A stretch of 64,000 bases of DNA from Aerococcus viridans (GTDB taxonomy: Bacteria; Bacillota; Bacilli; Lactobacillales; Aerococcaceae): positions 1-64,000 of the forward strand of contig NZ_PNHQ01000004.1 of the NCBI RefSeq assembly GCF_002871935.1, read 5' to 3'. A model generated the notes under the pieces. It was not told the origin of the DNA. It worked only from the letters and a program-made list of their open reading frames with translations, and searched no databases. A program made the position numbers and the translations under genes. Below are positions 46,550 through 54,988 of this stretch, piece by piece (position 1 is the stretch's first letter; every line of letters starts with the position of its first letter).

Positions 46550-46586
46550 AAAAAAAGGCCGAGGGGGGTAATCATCTCGACCTTTT
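46550..46586 (-). terminator. Terminator of the LysM-NlpC/P60 gene
   Basis: On the minus strand AAAAGGTCGAG pairs with CTCGGCCTTTT (one G-U pair), followed by a T-run. Confidence 0.88.
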
Positions 46587-46609
46587 GTATTCATTATTTA
46601 AATGATTGC

Positions 46610-48241
46610 TTAATTATAAGCTGCCATACTTACAGCAAATGATGGTGCCCAGTATGGGTTAATTGATTCTGAATGAACTGTTTCACCAGGACGTTGAGAA
46701 TGGATGTATTGTCCATTACCTAATGAAATTGCCACATGGTATGGAGAACCGTAAGAACCCCAGAAAATTAAGTCCCCAGGTTGAGCAGATGAAACTGCAA
46801 TTTTTGGACCAGCATATTGTTGCTCACCAGTATAGCCACCTACGTTAACCCCATAAGTTTGTTGGTAAACATAGTTCACGAAACCTGAACAGTCGAAACC
46901 TGCAGGTGATTTTCCACCCCATACATAAGGTACGCCAACTTGTGCATAAGCATTATTTAATAATGCTGTTACATTACCTGACTGTGCTTGAGCTTGAGCT
47001 ACTGCTTCTGCTTCCGCTGCCGCTTGAGCTGCTGCCTCTGCTTCCGCTGCCTCTGCTTCCGCTGCCTCTGCTTCCGCTGCCGCTTGAGCTTCTGCCTCTG
47101 CTTCCGCTGCCTCTGCTTCCGCTGCCGCTTGAGCTTCTGCCTCTGCTTCCGCTGCCGCTTGAGCTTCTGCCTCTGCTTGGGCTGCTGCTTCTGCTTCCGC
47201 TGCCGCTTGAGCTTCTGCCTCTGCTTGGGCTGCTGCTTCTGCTGCCGCTTGAGCTTCTGCCTCCGCTTGAGCTTCTGCCTCCGCTTGAGCTGCTACTTCT
47301 GCTTCCGCTGCCGCTTGAGCTTCTGCCTCTGCTTGAGCTGCTGCTTCTGCTGCCGCTTGAGCTTCTGCCTCTGCTTGGGCTGCTGCTTCTGCTTCCGCTT
47401 GAGCTTCTGCCTCTGCTTCTACTTCTTCTACTGAATTTGAAACTTGTGTAACTTCTGGCGCTTCAACAACAGCTGCTTCTTCAGCAACTACTTCTGTTGC
47501 TTCTGCTACTACTGGTGCTTCTTCAACCACTTCTTCTTCAACTGTTGGCGCAACAGCTAAACCAGGAATAGCTAATGTTTGACCAACTAAAATTAAATCA
47601 CTTGATAAGTTATTTTGAGCACGTAATTCAGATACTGAGACGCCAAATTGACTAGCAATTTTATTGATAGAGTCGCCAGCAACTACAGTATAGTTACCAT
47701 TTTCATCTGCAACGTAGTTATTCACAGTTTCTGCTTCTACTGGTGTAGCTTCTATTTCTGCTGTTTCAACTGGTGCATCTACTACTGAAGTTTCTTCAAC
47801 AACAGTTGCTGCTTGTTCTACTTGGCCTTTAACTTTTAATTGTTGTCCAACTAAAATCAAATCACCTGAAATACCATTTAATTCACGTAAGTTTTGTGCT
47901 GTTGTGTCAAAATCTGCCGCGATTTTATTTAAAGTATCCCCTTCAACAACAGTGTAAACGTTAGATGCATCTGCTACACGTTTTGTGCTAGCAACAACTG
48001 GTGCATCTACAGTCGGAATATTTAAAGTATGACCTGAGAAAATTAAATCTTGATTCTCAATTGTATTGGCTTCAACGATATCTGCAATAGATAAATCAAA
48101 TTTACGTGAAATAGCAGTTAGCGTATCTCCCGTTTCAATTGTATACACTTCATCTGCTGAAACATTAGTAGTTGAAAAGGCTGCTAAAGCCGCTGACGTC
48201 GCTAACGATGTCCCTACCATTTTTTTTACTGAAAACTTCAT
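46610..48241 (-). CDS. Secreted LysM x3 - Ala/Glu/Gln-rich - NlpC/P60 peptidoglycan hydrolase
   Basis: A 543-residue exported protein: signal peptide (cleavage near residue 29, NVSA-DE); LysM domains at about 32-76, 94-137 and 183-226, each with YTVxxGDTxxxIA; a low-complexity region (about 272-425) made almost only of Ala, Glu and Gln in AEAEAQAA-like repeats, probably a helical stalk; and a C-terminal NlpC/P60 domain with Cys in GFDCSGFVNYVY and His in YHVAISLGNGQYIHS. It resembles SagA/P54-type daughter-cell hydrolases. Two WalR-like boxes upstream fit regulation by WalRK. The repeats create long reading frames on the opposite strand, which I reject. Confidence 0.93.
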   Translation of the reverse strand: MKFSVKKMVGTSLATSAALAAFSTTNVSADEVYTIETGDTLTAISRKFDLSIADIVEANTIENQDLIFSGHTLNIPTVDAPVVASTKRVADASNVYTVVEGDTLNKIAADFDTTAQNLRELNGISGDLILVGQQLKVKGQVEQAATVVEETSVVDAPVETAEIEATPVEAETVNNYVADENGNYTVVAGDSINKIASQFGVSVSELRAQNNLSSDLILVGQTLAIPGLAVAPTVEEEVVEEAPVVAEATEVVAEEAAVVEAPEVTQVSNSVEEVEAEAEAQAEAEAAAQAEAEAQAAAEAAAQAEAEAQAAAEAEVAAQAEAEAQAEAEAQAAAEAAAQAEAEAQAAAEAEAAAQAEAEAQAAAEAEAEAQAAAEAEAAEAEAEAQAAAEAEAAEAEAAEAEAAAQAAAEAEAVAQAQAQSGNVTALLNNAYAQVGVPYVWGGKSPAGFDCSGFVNYVYQQTYGVNVGGYTGEQQYAGPKIAVSSAQPGDLIFWGSYGSPYHVAISLGNGQYIHSQRPGETVHSESINPYWAPSFAVSMAAYN

Positions 48242-48279
48242 TAAATTTCTACCCCCTGAAATTTCTAATTACAACTGCT

Positions 48280-48285
48280 ATTATA
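48280..48285 (-). promoter_or_regulatory. -10 box of the LysM-NlpC/P60 promoter
   Basis: TATAAT on the minus strand in GTATATAATAG. The -35 position reads CGGAAA, a poor match, directly beside a WalR-like box, as expected for an activator-dependent promoter. Confidence 0.6.
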
Positions 48286-48307
48286 TACAAGCAATCGACA
48301 CTTTTCC

Positions 48308-48324
48308 GTAACAATCAGGTTACA
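48308..48324 (-). promoter_or_regulatory. WalR-like box, promoter-proximal
   Basis: Minus strand: TGTAAC-CTGAT-TGTTAC, matching the WalR direct repeat TGTWAH-N5-TGTWAH at both halves. It ends at the -35 position of the LysM gene promoter. Confidence 0.72.
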
Positions 48325-48487
48325 AATCCTTTACTCTTTCTTACACTTTTCCTTATATTTAGCTAATACTTTTAGATGGATTATTGTTTCTTTATAAATT
48401 TAATCTATTCAAAATATTCACAAGCTATCCAGAAGCTTAATAAATCAACTTTTCAAGAATACTCAAGTTCGCACTTTTCATTTATAC

Positions 48488-48528
48488 GTAACACAAAAAT
48501 ATTACATTTATGTAACACAAATGTAACA
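48488..48528 (-). promoter_or_regulatory. WalR-like multi-repeat, distal
   Basis: Minus strand: TGTTAC-N5-TGTTAC-N5-TGTAAT (48528 to 48501), then TGTTAC again after seven bases. It lies 260 to 290 bases upstream of the LysM gene and just before the CPBP gene's terminator. Confidence 0.6.
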
Positions 48529-48545
48529 TTACTTGAAAACAACGT

Positions 48546-48600
48546 AAAAAAACCACTTTGAACAAGTGCTTTTATAGACACGCTATCGTTCAAAGTGGTA
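48546..48600 (-). terminator. Terminator of the CPBP protease gene
   Basis: CCACTTTGAAC and GTTCAAAGTGG form an 11-bp perfect stem; on the minus strand T7 follows. Confidence 0.9.
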
Positions 48601-48618
48601 TTTGTTACATAACATTCT

Positions 48619-49359
48619 TTAATATAGACCGAATATTAACATGATTGCACCCGGTAAATTATTCAAGAAGTGGATTAGGATGGCATCATTTATATTTTTG
48701 CTTCGCCAATAGGCCATAAAGCAAGCTGCGCCTATTCCTGCATAGATGATAAATGAAATAATATTACCCGAAAGATGCATACTCGAGAAGAATATTGAGG
48801 ATAATATAATGGCTACCGTAAAATGCTTATCTTTGAACATGCCTTTACTGATCATGCCGCGGAAGATAATTTCTTCCATTATGGGTGCCATCGTAATAAC
48901 AGTTAATCCAAGATTCAAGGCTAACAATATATTGGTATTATCTGCTAGTAATCCAAAAATTGCTTCATCATTTACAGTAGTGTCTTCGCCGTAAATCCTA
49001 GACATTAAATAAGACATGGCCAGTTTAAACCCTAAAATTGCTACAAATATCCCTAAATCCTTCAGCACATCATCCCATGTTAAACTGATTACATTTTCAG
49101 GATGTTGCTTTTGATAACGACGGTAGAACCAGTAGCTTACTGCGAGCATATAGATTATGCTGATAATTCCTATGATAGTTACCCATGTATTATCTAAAAG
49201 GCCACCATACATCACATATAGTTGAGGAAGTGAGACAATTAGCGTATAAACGAATGTCCACAAAATAACCTTAACCCCGCCCACTATCCAGCCAAGCCAT
49301 TTTTGTCTAGTTGGATTCTGGTAGTAAGCTTCAGTATTTCTATTCTTCCTTTTCCCCAT
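48619..49359 (-). CDS. CPBP family intramembrane metalloprotease
   Basis: A 246-residue membrane protein with about seven segments. The CPBP (Abi) motifs are EEIIFRGMISKGMF, which carries the Glu-Glu-x3-Arg motif, and SSIFFSSMHL with the second-motif His. In Gram-positive bacteria such proteins act in prenyl-protein-like cleavage, bacteriocin self-immunity or envelope roles; no bacteriocin gene is visible nearby, so the role is open. The N-terminus is strongly basic. Confidence 0.85.
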   Translation of the reverse strand: MGKRKNRNTEAYYQNPTRQKWLGWIVGGVKVILWTFVYTLIVSLPQLYVMYGGLLDNTWVTIIGIISIIYMLAVSYWFYRRYQKQHPENVISLTWDDVLKDLGIFVAILGFKLAMSYLMSRIYGEDTTVNDEAIFGLLADNTNILLALNLGLTVITMAPIMEEIIFRGMISKGMFKDKHFTVAIILSSIFFSSMHLSGNIISFIIYAGIGAACFMAYWRSKNINDAILIHFLNNLPGAIMLIFGLY

Positions 49360-49423
49360 ATAGTTCCCCTAACTTTTTGTCTGATTACAATTTCCTTCTA
49401 TATAAAAGGTTCATTTATATTCA

Positions 49424-49864
49424 TTAAGTATTGTGTTCATTTGCTGAAAATTCAAATGCATCATTTATATGTTCTTTTAGATTCATATAGAAGCCACTTC
49501 CTTCATATACTTGAAGTGGCACAACTGATTTACGGTCTTCTTCATCAGGATAGACATCTTTTACGTAAGGATTATCTTTTAAAATATCTTCTAAATATGA
49601 TTGGTCAACTTCACGCACTTTACCTTCAATCGTAATCGCTTGAATACCATTTTCATCATTGGACATCCCTGAAATAGATACATTTTCGTTGTCTTTTAAT
49701 TGCGTATAGAATTCATTGCCTGGCTTTGTCATAAAAAAGATACCATTTTCATTAGCAACACCAATATTCGCAAATCTAGTATGTGGTTTTCCATCACTAT
49801 CCACCGTAGCAAAAACTACTGCACCAATATTTTCTAATAACTTCATGTAATCTTGTAATGCCAT
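49424..49864 (-). CDS. Pyridoxamine 5'-phosphate oxidase-like FMN-binding protein
   Basis: A 146-residue split-barrel flavoprotein of the PNPOx-like family (GAVVFATVDSDGKPHTRFANIGVANENGIFFMTKPGNEFYTQLKDNENVSISG). It is too short and lacks the conserved substrate residues expected for true PdxH, so it is more likely a general FMN-linked reductase. GGGAGATG precedes the ATG. Confidence 0.82.
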   Translation of the reverse strand: MALQDYMKLLENIGAVVFATVDSDGKPHTRFANIGVANENGIFFMTKPGNEFYTQLKDNENVSISGMSNDENGIQAITIEGKVREVDQSYLEDILKDNPYVKDVYPDEEDRKSVVPLQVYEGSGFYMNLKEHINDAFEFSANEHNT

Positions 49865-50005
49865 TTTACAACATCTCCCTTATTGTACTTCTTTCTTCCA
49901 TTATAACGCAAATGCTAGAAATCCTTTAGTAAAATCTAAATCAAAAATATATCAAAACAACTGGAAAATGACAGATGGTCTTTTCCAGTTGTGACAAGTT
50001 AAATT

Positions 50006-52153
50006 TTATTGAATTGTATGCGTTAAAGTGAACGGTGTGTTGTCACTTGCATTTCCTACATAGAACTTGTACTCACCAGGTTCAATAATAAAGTCGTGGG
50101 TATTATTATCCCATACACCTAGTGGATGGTTAGTAGCGAACGGGTCAATAGTGATTGTGATATCCGATGTTTCTCCAGCAGCTAGATGAACTTTCTTGAA
50201 GCCAACTAAGCGCATCGGTGGTTGTCCATCGACTGGAATGCCAACATAAACTTGTACTACTTCTGCACCATCACGGTCGCCAGTATTGGTTACAGCAACT
50301 TGAATATTTATTGGTTCGTGCCCGTCTGACACTAAGTTATCTAGTCTAGCTTCTTCAATGGCAAAACTTGTATAGGATAAACCATGACCGAATGCAAATC
50401 CTGCTTTGACCTCCTGAGCTTGGTACCAGCGATAACCCATTTCCAATCCTTCTGAGTAACGAATTGTCGGGAATCCTTCGCCTTCATCAACACCTGGATG
50501 ACGTTCTGCATGTCCATAAAAGATGGTGTCTTCATCACGAGCTGGATAGCTTGTTGGCACTTTACCAGATGGATTGACATTACCAAATACTAAATCAGCA
50601 ACAACATGGCCATCTTCAACCCCTTGATTCCATACTTCTAATACTGCCGAAGCTTTATCAATCCAAGGTAATACGACTGGACTTGAATCTTTTAATACAA
50701 CAACCGTTTGTGCATTTAAACCAAGTAATGCATCTACCATTGTATCTTGGTCTTTTGGTTGGTGAGCTGTCTCCATGTCCATTCCCTCTGTTGCGACTAA
50801 TCCGGCCATAATAATTACTGCATCAGCATCCTTTACAGCTGCTTTTGCCTCTTTTAAGTTACTTAAATCATCCGCCACAATGAAAGTATTCACTGTTGTG
50901 TGACTATCTAAATCGGCTAAAACATCTTCCATTCCTTGTTTAGGCGCCACTGTATATAATGGGTCTACTTTAGAAGAACCACCACCACCTTGAGTAGCAA
51001 ACTCAGCAAATTTTGATTGACCAACAATTAAGATATTATCGTGTGCTTTTGCATCTAGTGGTAAGAGATTTTGATCATTTTTCAATAAGACAGCTGATTG
51101 TTCACCAATACGACGTGCACGTTGACCGTTAGTCTTAGCATCAATTTCTCCTGGCTTATATTCACTTTCAAATACATTAAATTTGAACATTTGCGTGAAA
51201 CGACGGATTAATGCCCGGTCGATTGTTTTCTCTTCAAGTGATTGATCTGCTAAAGCGGCTTTAATATTTGTTTCATTTAACCATTTAGCATCAGGCATTT
51301 CATGGTCTAATCCCGCGTTTAGTGAAGCTGCAGCTGAGCGAGCTGACCAGAAGTCAGTTTGAACATATCCTTCAAATCCCCATTCATTACGTAAAATATC
51401 ATTTAATAAGTAACGATTTTCAGTGGCATAAGTACCACGTAATCGGTTATAAGCTGACATGATAGAGGCTACTTCACCATCTTTTATTAACATTTCAAAT
51501 GGTAGTAAGTATAATTCACGTAACACATTTTCATCGATTTCAACAGAGTAACGGAAGCGTTCATCTTCCTGGTCATTTACTGCAAAATGTTTACCCATAG
51601 CAATGACATCATGACTTTGAATTGCTTTAGTAATTTCAACCCCCATCACACCTGATAGGAATGGATCTTCTGAAAAGTATTCAAAGTTACGTCCTGATAT
51701 GGGTAGTCGGTGTAAGCATACAGCTGGTCCCTCTAATACATGTTGGCCTAATGTTTTGGTTTCTTCACCAATGATATCTCCATATGCATAGGCCAATTCC
51801 GGATCAAATGATGCAGCTAGACCAATTGTCATTGGTAAGGCTGTTGCTTTTGGACTTGGTGTACCGTCCCCCATACCAACACCAACTGGTCCATTTGTAA
51901 TCCGATAACGTGGAATACCCAATTCTTCATTGGCTTTAACGTGACGTTCTACACGGATTTGACTAGCTAGTCTTGCCATTTCTTCTTCATCAGTGATTTT
52001 ACCCATAGACCCATAGATGTCAATCGTTTCCATTGCGCCGTGTAATTGCTGGATTTTTTGATCAATATTCATATGTGCGACTAACAATTCTGCCCGTTCC
52101 TTAGGTTCTAAACTTGTATCTAGCCAAGGCATATCTTTTGTATTCATTTCCAT
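50006..52153 (-). CDS. Family 3 glycoside hydrolase (beta-glucosidase-like)
   Basis: A protein of about 715 residues with no signal peptide, so probably cytoplasmic. The N-terminal (alpha/beta)8 barrel contains RITNGPVGVG, ISGRNFEYFSEDPFLSGVMG, AMGKHFAVNDQE and the nucleophile region GYVQTDFWSA (Asp in TDF, where SDW is usual). The second GH3_C domain and a C-terminal fibronectin III-like domain (about 620-705, GYRWYQAQ...VQVYVGIP) follow. ATG 52153 is chosen because GGGGG lies about seven bases upstream; a longer frame to 52261 lacks a site. Likely substrate is a disaccharide from plant material. Confidence 0.9.
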   Translation of the reverse strand: MEMNTKDMPWLDTSLEPKERAELLVAHMNIDQKIQQLHGAMETIDIYGSMGKITDEEEMARLASQIRVERHVKANEELGIPRYRITNGPVGVGMGDGTPSPKATALPMTIGLAASFDPELAYAYGDIIGEETKTLGQHVLEGPAVCLHRLPISGRNFEYFSEDPFLSGVMGVEITKAIQSHDVIAMGKHFAVNDQEDERFRYSVEIDENVLRELYLLPFEMLIKDGEVASIMSAYNRLRGTYATENRYLLNDILRNEWGFEGYVQTDFWSARSAAASLNAGLDHEMPDAKWLNETNIKAALADQSLEEKTIDRALIRRFTQMFKFNVFESEYKPGEIDAKTNGQRARRIGEQSAVLLKNDQNLLPLDAKAHDNILIVGQSKFAEFATQGGGGSSKVDPLYTVAPKQGMEDVLADLDSHTTVNTFIVADDLSNLKEAKAAVKDADAVIIMAGLVATEGMDMETAHQPKDQDTMVDALLGLNAQTVVVLKDSSPVVLPWIDKASAVLEVWNQGVEDGHVVADLVFGNVNPSGKVPTSYPARDEDTIFYGHAERHPGVDEGEGFPTIRYSEGLEMGYRWYQAQEVKAGFAFGHGLSYTSFAIEEARLDNLVSDGHEPINIQVAVTNTGDRDGAEVVQVYVGIPVDGQPPMRLVGFKKVHLAAGETSDITITIDPFATNHPLGVWDNNTHDFIIEPGEYKFYVGNASDNTPFTLTHTIQ

Positions 52154-52412
52154 ATATATCCCCCATTTTTTTATTTTTGTTTCAGTTCTCCCAGCATTTA
52201 TGAAACCCTTATCATTTTCTTTATCATACAATAATTTTAGCCTTTTGACCAGTTCTCTCACACCAAAAGCACAAGATTTGCAAACTTTAATCCATGTTAA
52301 AGCAAGCTGAGTCTACTAACAACAGTAAATTCTAAATATTTGCATTCTTGTAATCCTGTCGCTATGCTAGCTAGTAAACAAAACATGAAAAAATGATTGT
52401 GGGGTAGAACAA

Positions 52413-53156
52413 TTGAAAATAACCATTAGAAGACGTCACATCGGCCAAATACCTTTACTTGAAGTTGTCCCTGTAAGAGACCGCAATGTACCTCTCCCAT
52501 TGATTGTTTATTACCATGGTTGGCAGTCAAATAAGGAATTAAACTTAACGCAAGGGCGTAAATTAGCACAAGTCAGTTTTCGGGTGATATTACCAGATGC
52601 CATGAACCATGGTAGCCGTAAACAACCAGTATCCGCTATTCCGTCTTTAACTTTTTGGCAAAGTATCCAAAGTAACTTATTTGAATTTGGGGCTATTGTC
52701 CAACACTTTAAGCGGCTGAATTTAATTCTAGATGATCGTATCGGCGTTGGGGGAACTTCTATGGGTGGTTTTACTTCATCCGCTTTATTGACCCACCACC
52801 CAGAAATCAAAGTAGCGTCATGTATGATGGGGTCGCCGACACCCGTTCAATATCGAGACCAATTAATTGCTTATGCTCGTCAATTCTCTAACCATTTTGT
52901 CCCTGAAGATTTAATCGATTTAACCGCTTGGGTTGACCGGTATGATCTCTCTAGCCAAATAGATACATTAGCAGGTAGACCTTTCTTTATCTGGCATGGT
53001 GAGCGTGATTGGCGTGTACCTTATGACCAAACTGCAGCGTTTGTGAAAGAACATGCGGATTTAGATAATATTATTTTTATCCACGAAGATGAGGACCATT
53101 TGGTTAAAACAGAAACTATGGATATGATGACAGCTTTCTTTTTAGATCACCTTTAA
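52413..53156 (+). CDS. Alpha/beta hydrolase (YitV-like esterase)
   Basis: A 247-residue serine hydrolase. The nucleophile elbow is GGTSMGGFTSSALL (Ser near residue 115), the oxyanion region YYHGWQSNKE, and the catalytic His is in EDEDHLV near the end; Asp is likely in HGERDWRVPY. It resembles the Bacillus YitV group of esterases. The start is a TTG at 52413 with GGGG upstream. It is convergent with the NADH oxidase gene, with a shared terminator. Confidence 0.85.
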   Translation: MKITIRRRHIGQIPLLEVVPVRDRNVPLPLIVYYHGWQSNKELNLTQGRKLAQVSFRVILPDAMNHGSRKQPVSAIPSLTFWQSIQSNLFEFGAIVQHFKRLNLILDDRIGVGGTSMGGFTSSALLTHHPEIKVASCMMGSPTPVQYRDQLIAYARQFSNHFVPEDLIDLTAWVDRYDLSSQIDTLAGRPFFIWHGERDWRVPYDQTAAFVKEHADLDNIIFIHEDEDHLVKTETMDMMTAFFLDHL

Positions 53157-53168
53157 TAAACTAATATC

Positions 53169-53219
53169 AAAAAAGGCAACCTTCTTAGCTAATGTTCGCT
53201 AAGAGGGTTGCCCTTTTTT
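53169..53219. terminator. Bidirectional terminator between the esterase and NADH oxidase genes
   Basis: GGCAACC-TTCTTAGC pairs with GCTAAGA-GGGTTGCC, flanked by A-run on the left and T-run on the right, so it serves both converging genes. Confidence 0.9.
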
Positions 53220-53237
53220 AAATTATGCTAGATTTCA

Positions 53238-54575
53238 TTATTCAGCTTTTAAAGCTGCTTTTGTGATGTAGTTATATGGTTGATTGAAGTGTGGTAAGAA
53301 GAACAAGTCTAATAATGCTAATTTATCAATTGTCAATTGTTCTTGTACTGCTAATGAGAACATGTGGATACCCATTGATACGTCATAATGAGATACCATT
53401 TGTGCACCTACAATACGACGAGATTCTTCTTCGTATACGATACGTAATTTCACTTCTGCGTTTTCATCTGCTGGCATGAAACCTGGTAATTGTGTATCTT
53501 CGATGTCTGTGTATTTCACTTTCAAGCCGTTTTTCTCTGCTGCACGTACTGATAAACCAGTAGATACTAATTTCAAGCCGAAGATTTCGATACCATTTGA
53601 ACCTTGGATACCAGCACCTTCTACATGGTTACCTAAAATATTTTGACCTGCAACGATACCTGAACGAACAGCATTTGATGCTAGTGCAATATAAGCTGTG
53701 TCATTTACAGCGTTTGAGTAGTTTGTTGCACAGTCACCTACTGCGTACACAGCATCATCACTTGTTTTGAAAGTACGGTCAACTAAGTAAGCACCATTCA
53801 CAAATTTTTCTAAGTGGTCAGCACCTAATCCAGCGTTTGGACGGAAACCAATACAGTTGATGATAACATCTGCTTTATATTCGCCTTTTGTTGTTTTAAG
53901 TCCTGTAACTTTACCGTTTTCGCCTAAGTATTCTTCAGCTAGTTCACCAAAGTGAGTGTGAATACCGTTAGCACGTAAGTTTTCATCCATAGCTACTGCA
54001 AAGTCCTCATCATAGTAGTTCATTAATGAATGTGCTTCAGCGTCAAAAATGTGTACTTCTTTACCACGGCGAGCTGCTGCTTCTGCAATCTCAACACCGA
54101 TGTAACCAGCACCGATCACACATACAACATTTGCATCATCTGTTGCTAAGGCTTTATCAACAGCTTGACCTTCTTGGAATAATTTTAGGAAGTGTAATCC
54201 ATCTAAGTCATGACCTGGTAATTTAGGTGCGATTGGAAGAGATCCAGTCGCTAAAACTAATTTATCATAGTTTTCTTCTAATTTTTCTCCTGATTTAGTT
54301 TCTGCGTAAACCACTTTGTTTTCAAAGTCGATTTCTTTTACTTCTGTTTCTAAAGATATTTTTGCACCTTTAGCTTCGAAATCTGCAGCATTTGTGTAGA
54401 ATAAACCTTCATAACCATCAATTTGACGACCCACCCATAATGCAGTCCCACAACCTAAGTACGATAAGTTAGAGTTACGGTCTAATAATGTAACTTCTAC
54501 GTCTTGATCTGAATCTAATAAGGTGTTTGCTGCTGAAATACCTGCATGGTTAGTTCCTACTACTACAACTTTCAT
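53238..54575 (-). CDS. nox: NADH oxidase (water-forming type)
   Basis: A 445-residue FAD enzyme of the disulfide-reductase family that reduces oxygen to water with NADH. His10 (GTNHAG) and Cys42 (LSYLGCGTALWVG) are at the positions of the active-site His and redox Cys of lactic-acid-bacterial Nox/Npr; FAD motif VVVGTNHAGISAA, NAD motif CVIGAGYIGVEIAEAA and AVGDCATNY are present. NADH peroxidase is a close relative and cannot be excluded. It regenerates NAD in aerobic growth. AAGGAGG precedes the ATG, and the long AT-rich upstream region holds Rex-like half-sites. Confidence 0.9.
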   Translation of the reverse strand: MKVVVVGTNHAGISAANTLLDSDQDVEVTLLDRNSNLSYLGCGTALWVGRQIDGYEGLFYTNAADFEAKGAKISLETEVKEIDFENKVVYAETKSGEKLEENYDKLVLATGSLPIAPKLPGHDLDGLHFLKLFQEGQAVDKALATDDANVVCVIGAGYIGVEIAEAAARRGKEVHIFDAEAHSLMNYYDEDFAVAMDENLRANGIHTHFGELAEEYLGENGKVTGLKTTKGEYKADVIINCIGFRPNAGLGADHLEKFVNGAYLVDRTFKTSDDAVYAVGDCATNYSNAVNDTAYIALASNAVRSGIVAGQNILGNHVEGAGIQGSNGIEIFGLKLVSTGLSVRAAEKNGLKVKYTDIEDTQLPGFMPADENAEVKLRIVYEEESRRIVGAQMVSHYDVSMGIHMFSLAVQEQLTIDKLALLDLFFLPHFNQPYNYITKAALKAE

Positions 54576-54878
54576 GAAACATTTCCTCCTTGGGGCATAT
54601 ATTTATTGCTCATTTATTTACAAGGTGAGAATAACACCATTTTTTAGGGATGACAAACCAAAGTTGTATAATATCTAAAAGCTCACAAAGTCTATATCAA
54701 GCATTTTTAAACGATAGTTTGTGAAAAACTTATTATACATCTTCAAAAGCGGTTGTTTTATTGCATTTTTTGTTATTTATCTATAAATTCTTTCCTTTAA
54801 TCCAAATTCGTTATTTCACAAATTCGGATTCTTAAGTACATTTTTTGTATTAAATGTGTTTTTGCTTGTTGGTAAAAG
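54576..54878. other. Gene-free region upstream of nox
   Basis: No gene is visible. On the minus strand there are TATAAT-like boxes near 54727 and 54668. TTCACAAA and TTGTGAAAT occur as half-sites that resemble Rex (TTGTGAA) motifs, but no complete Rex palindrome is present. An imperfect inverted repeat AATCC...GGATT lies at 54800-54831. Confidence 0.4.
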
Positions 54879-54910
54879 AAAAAAGCACTCACAAATATTG
54901 AGCGCTTTTT
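54879..54910 (-). terminator. Terminator of the AI-2E family gene
   Basis: Minus strand: AAAAAGCGCTCA pairs with TGAGTGCTTTTT (one G-U pair) and is followed by TC and Ts. It also has A-T flanks in the other direction. Confidence 0.75.
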
Positions 54911-54988
54911 CCCTATATATCAACATTTTCACCTTTTTCACTTGTGAATTTTCTATATGTGAAAAAGTTTGTGCATTTTTATACGATG

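Noticed and set aside
46906..47451. Long Leu-rich and Cys/Phe-rich reading frames on the plus strand
   Set aside because: They are the opposite strand of the Ala/Glu/Gln repeat of the LysM protein; composition is a plain mirror of the repeat and there is no ribosome binding site.
54719..54831. Rex operator upstream of nox
   Set aside because: Only half-sites (TTGTGAA-like) occur; no full palindrome with correct spacing is present, so it is mentioned only as a region note.
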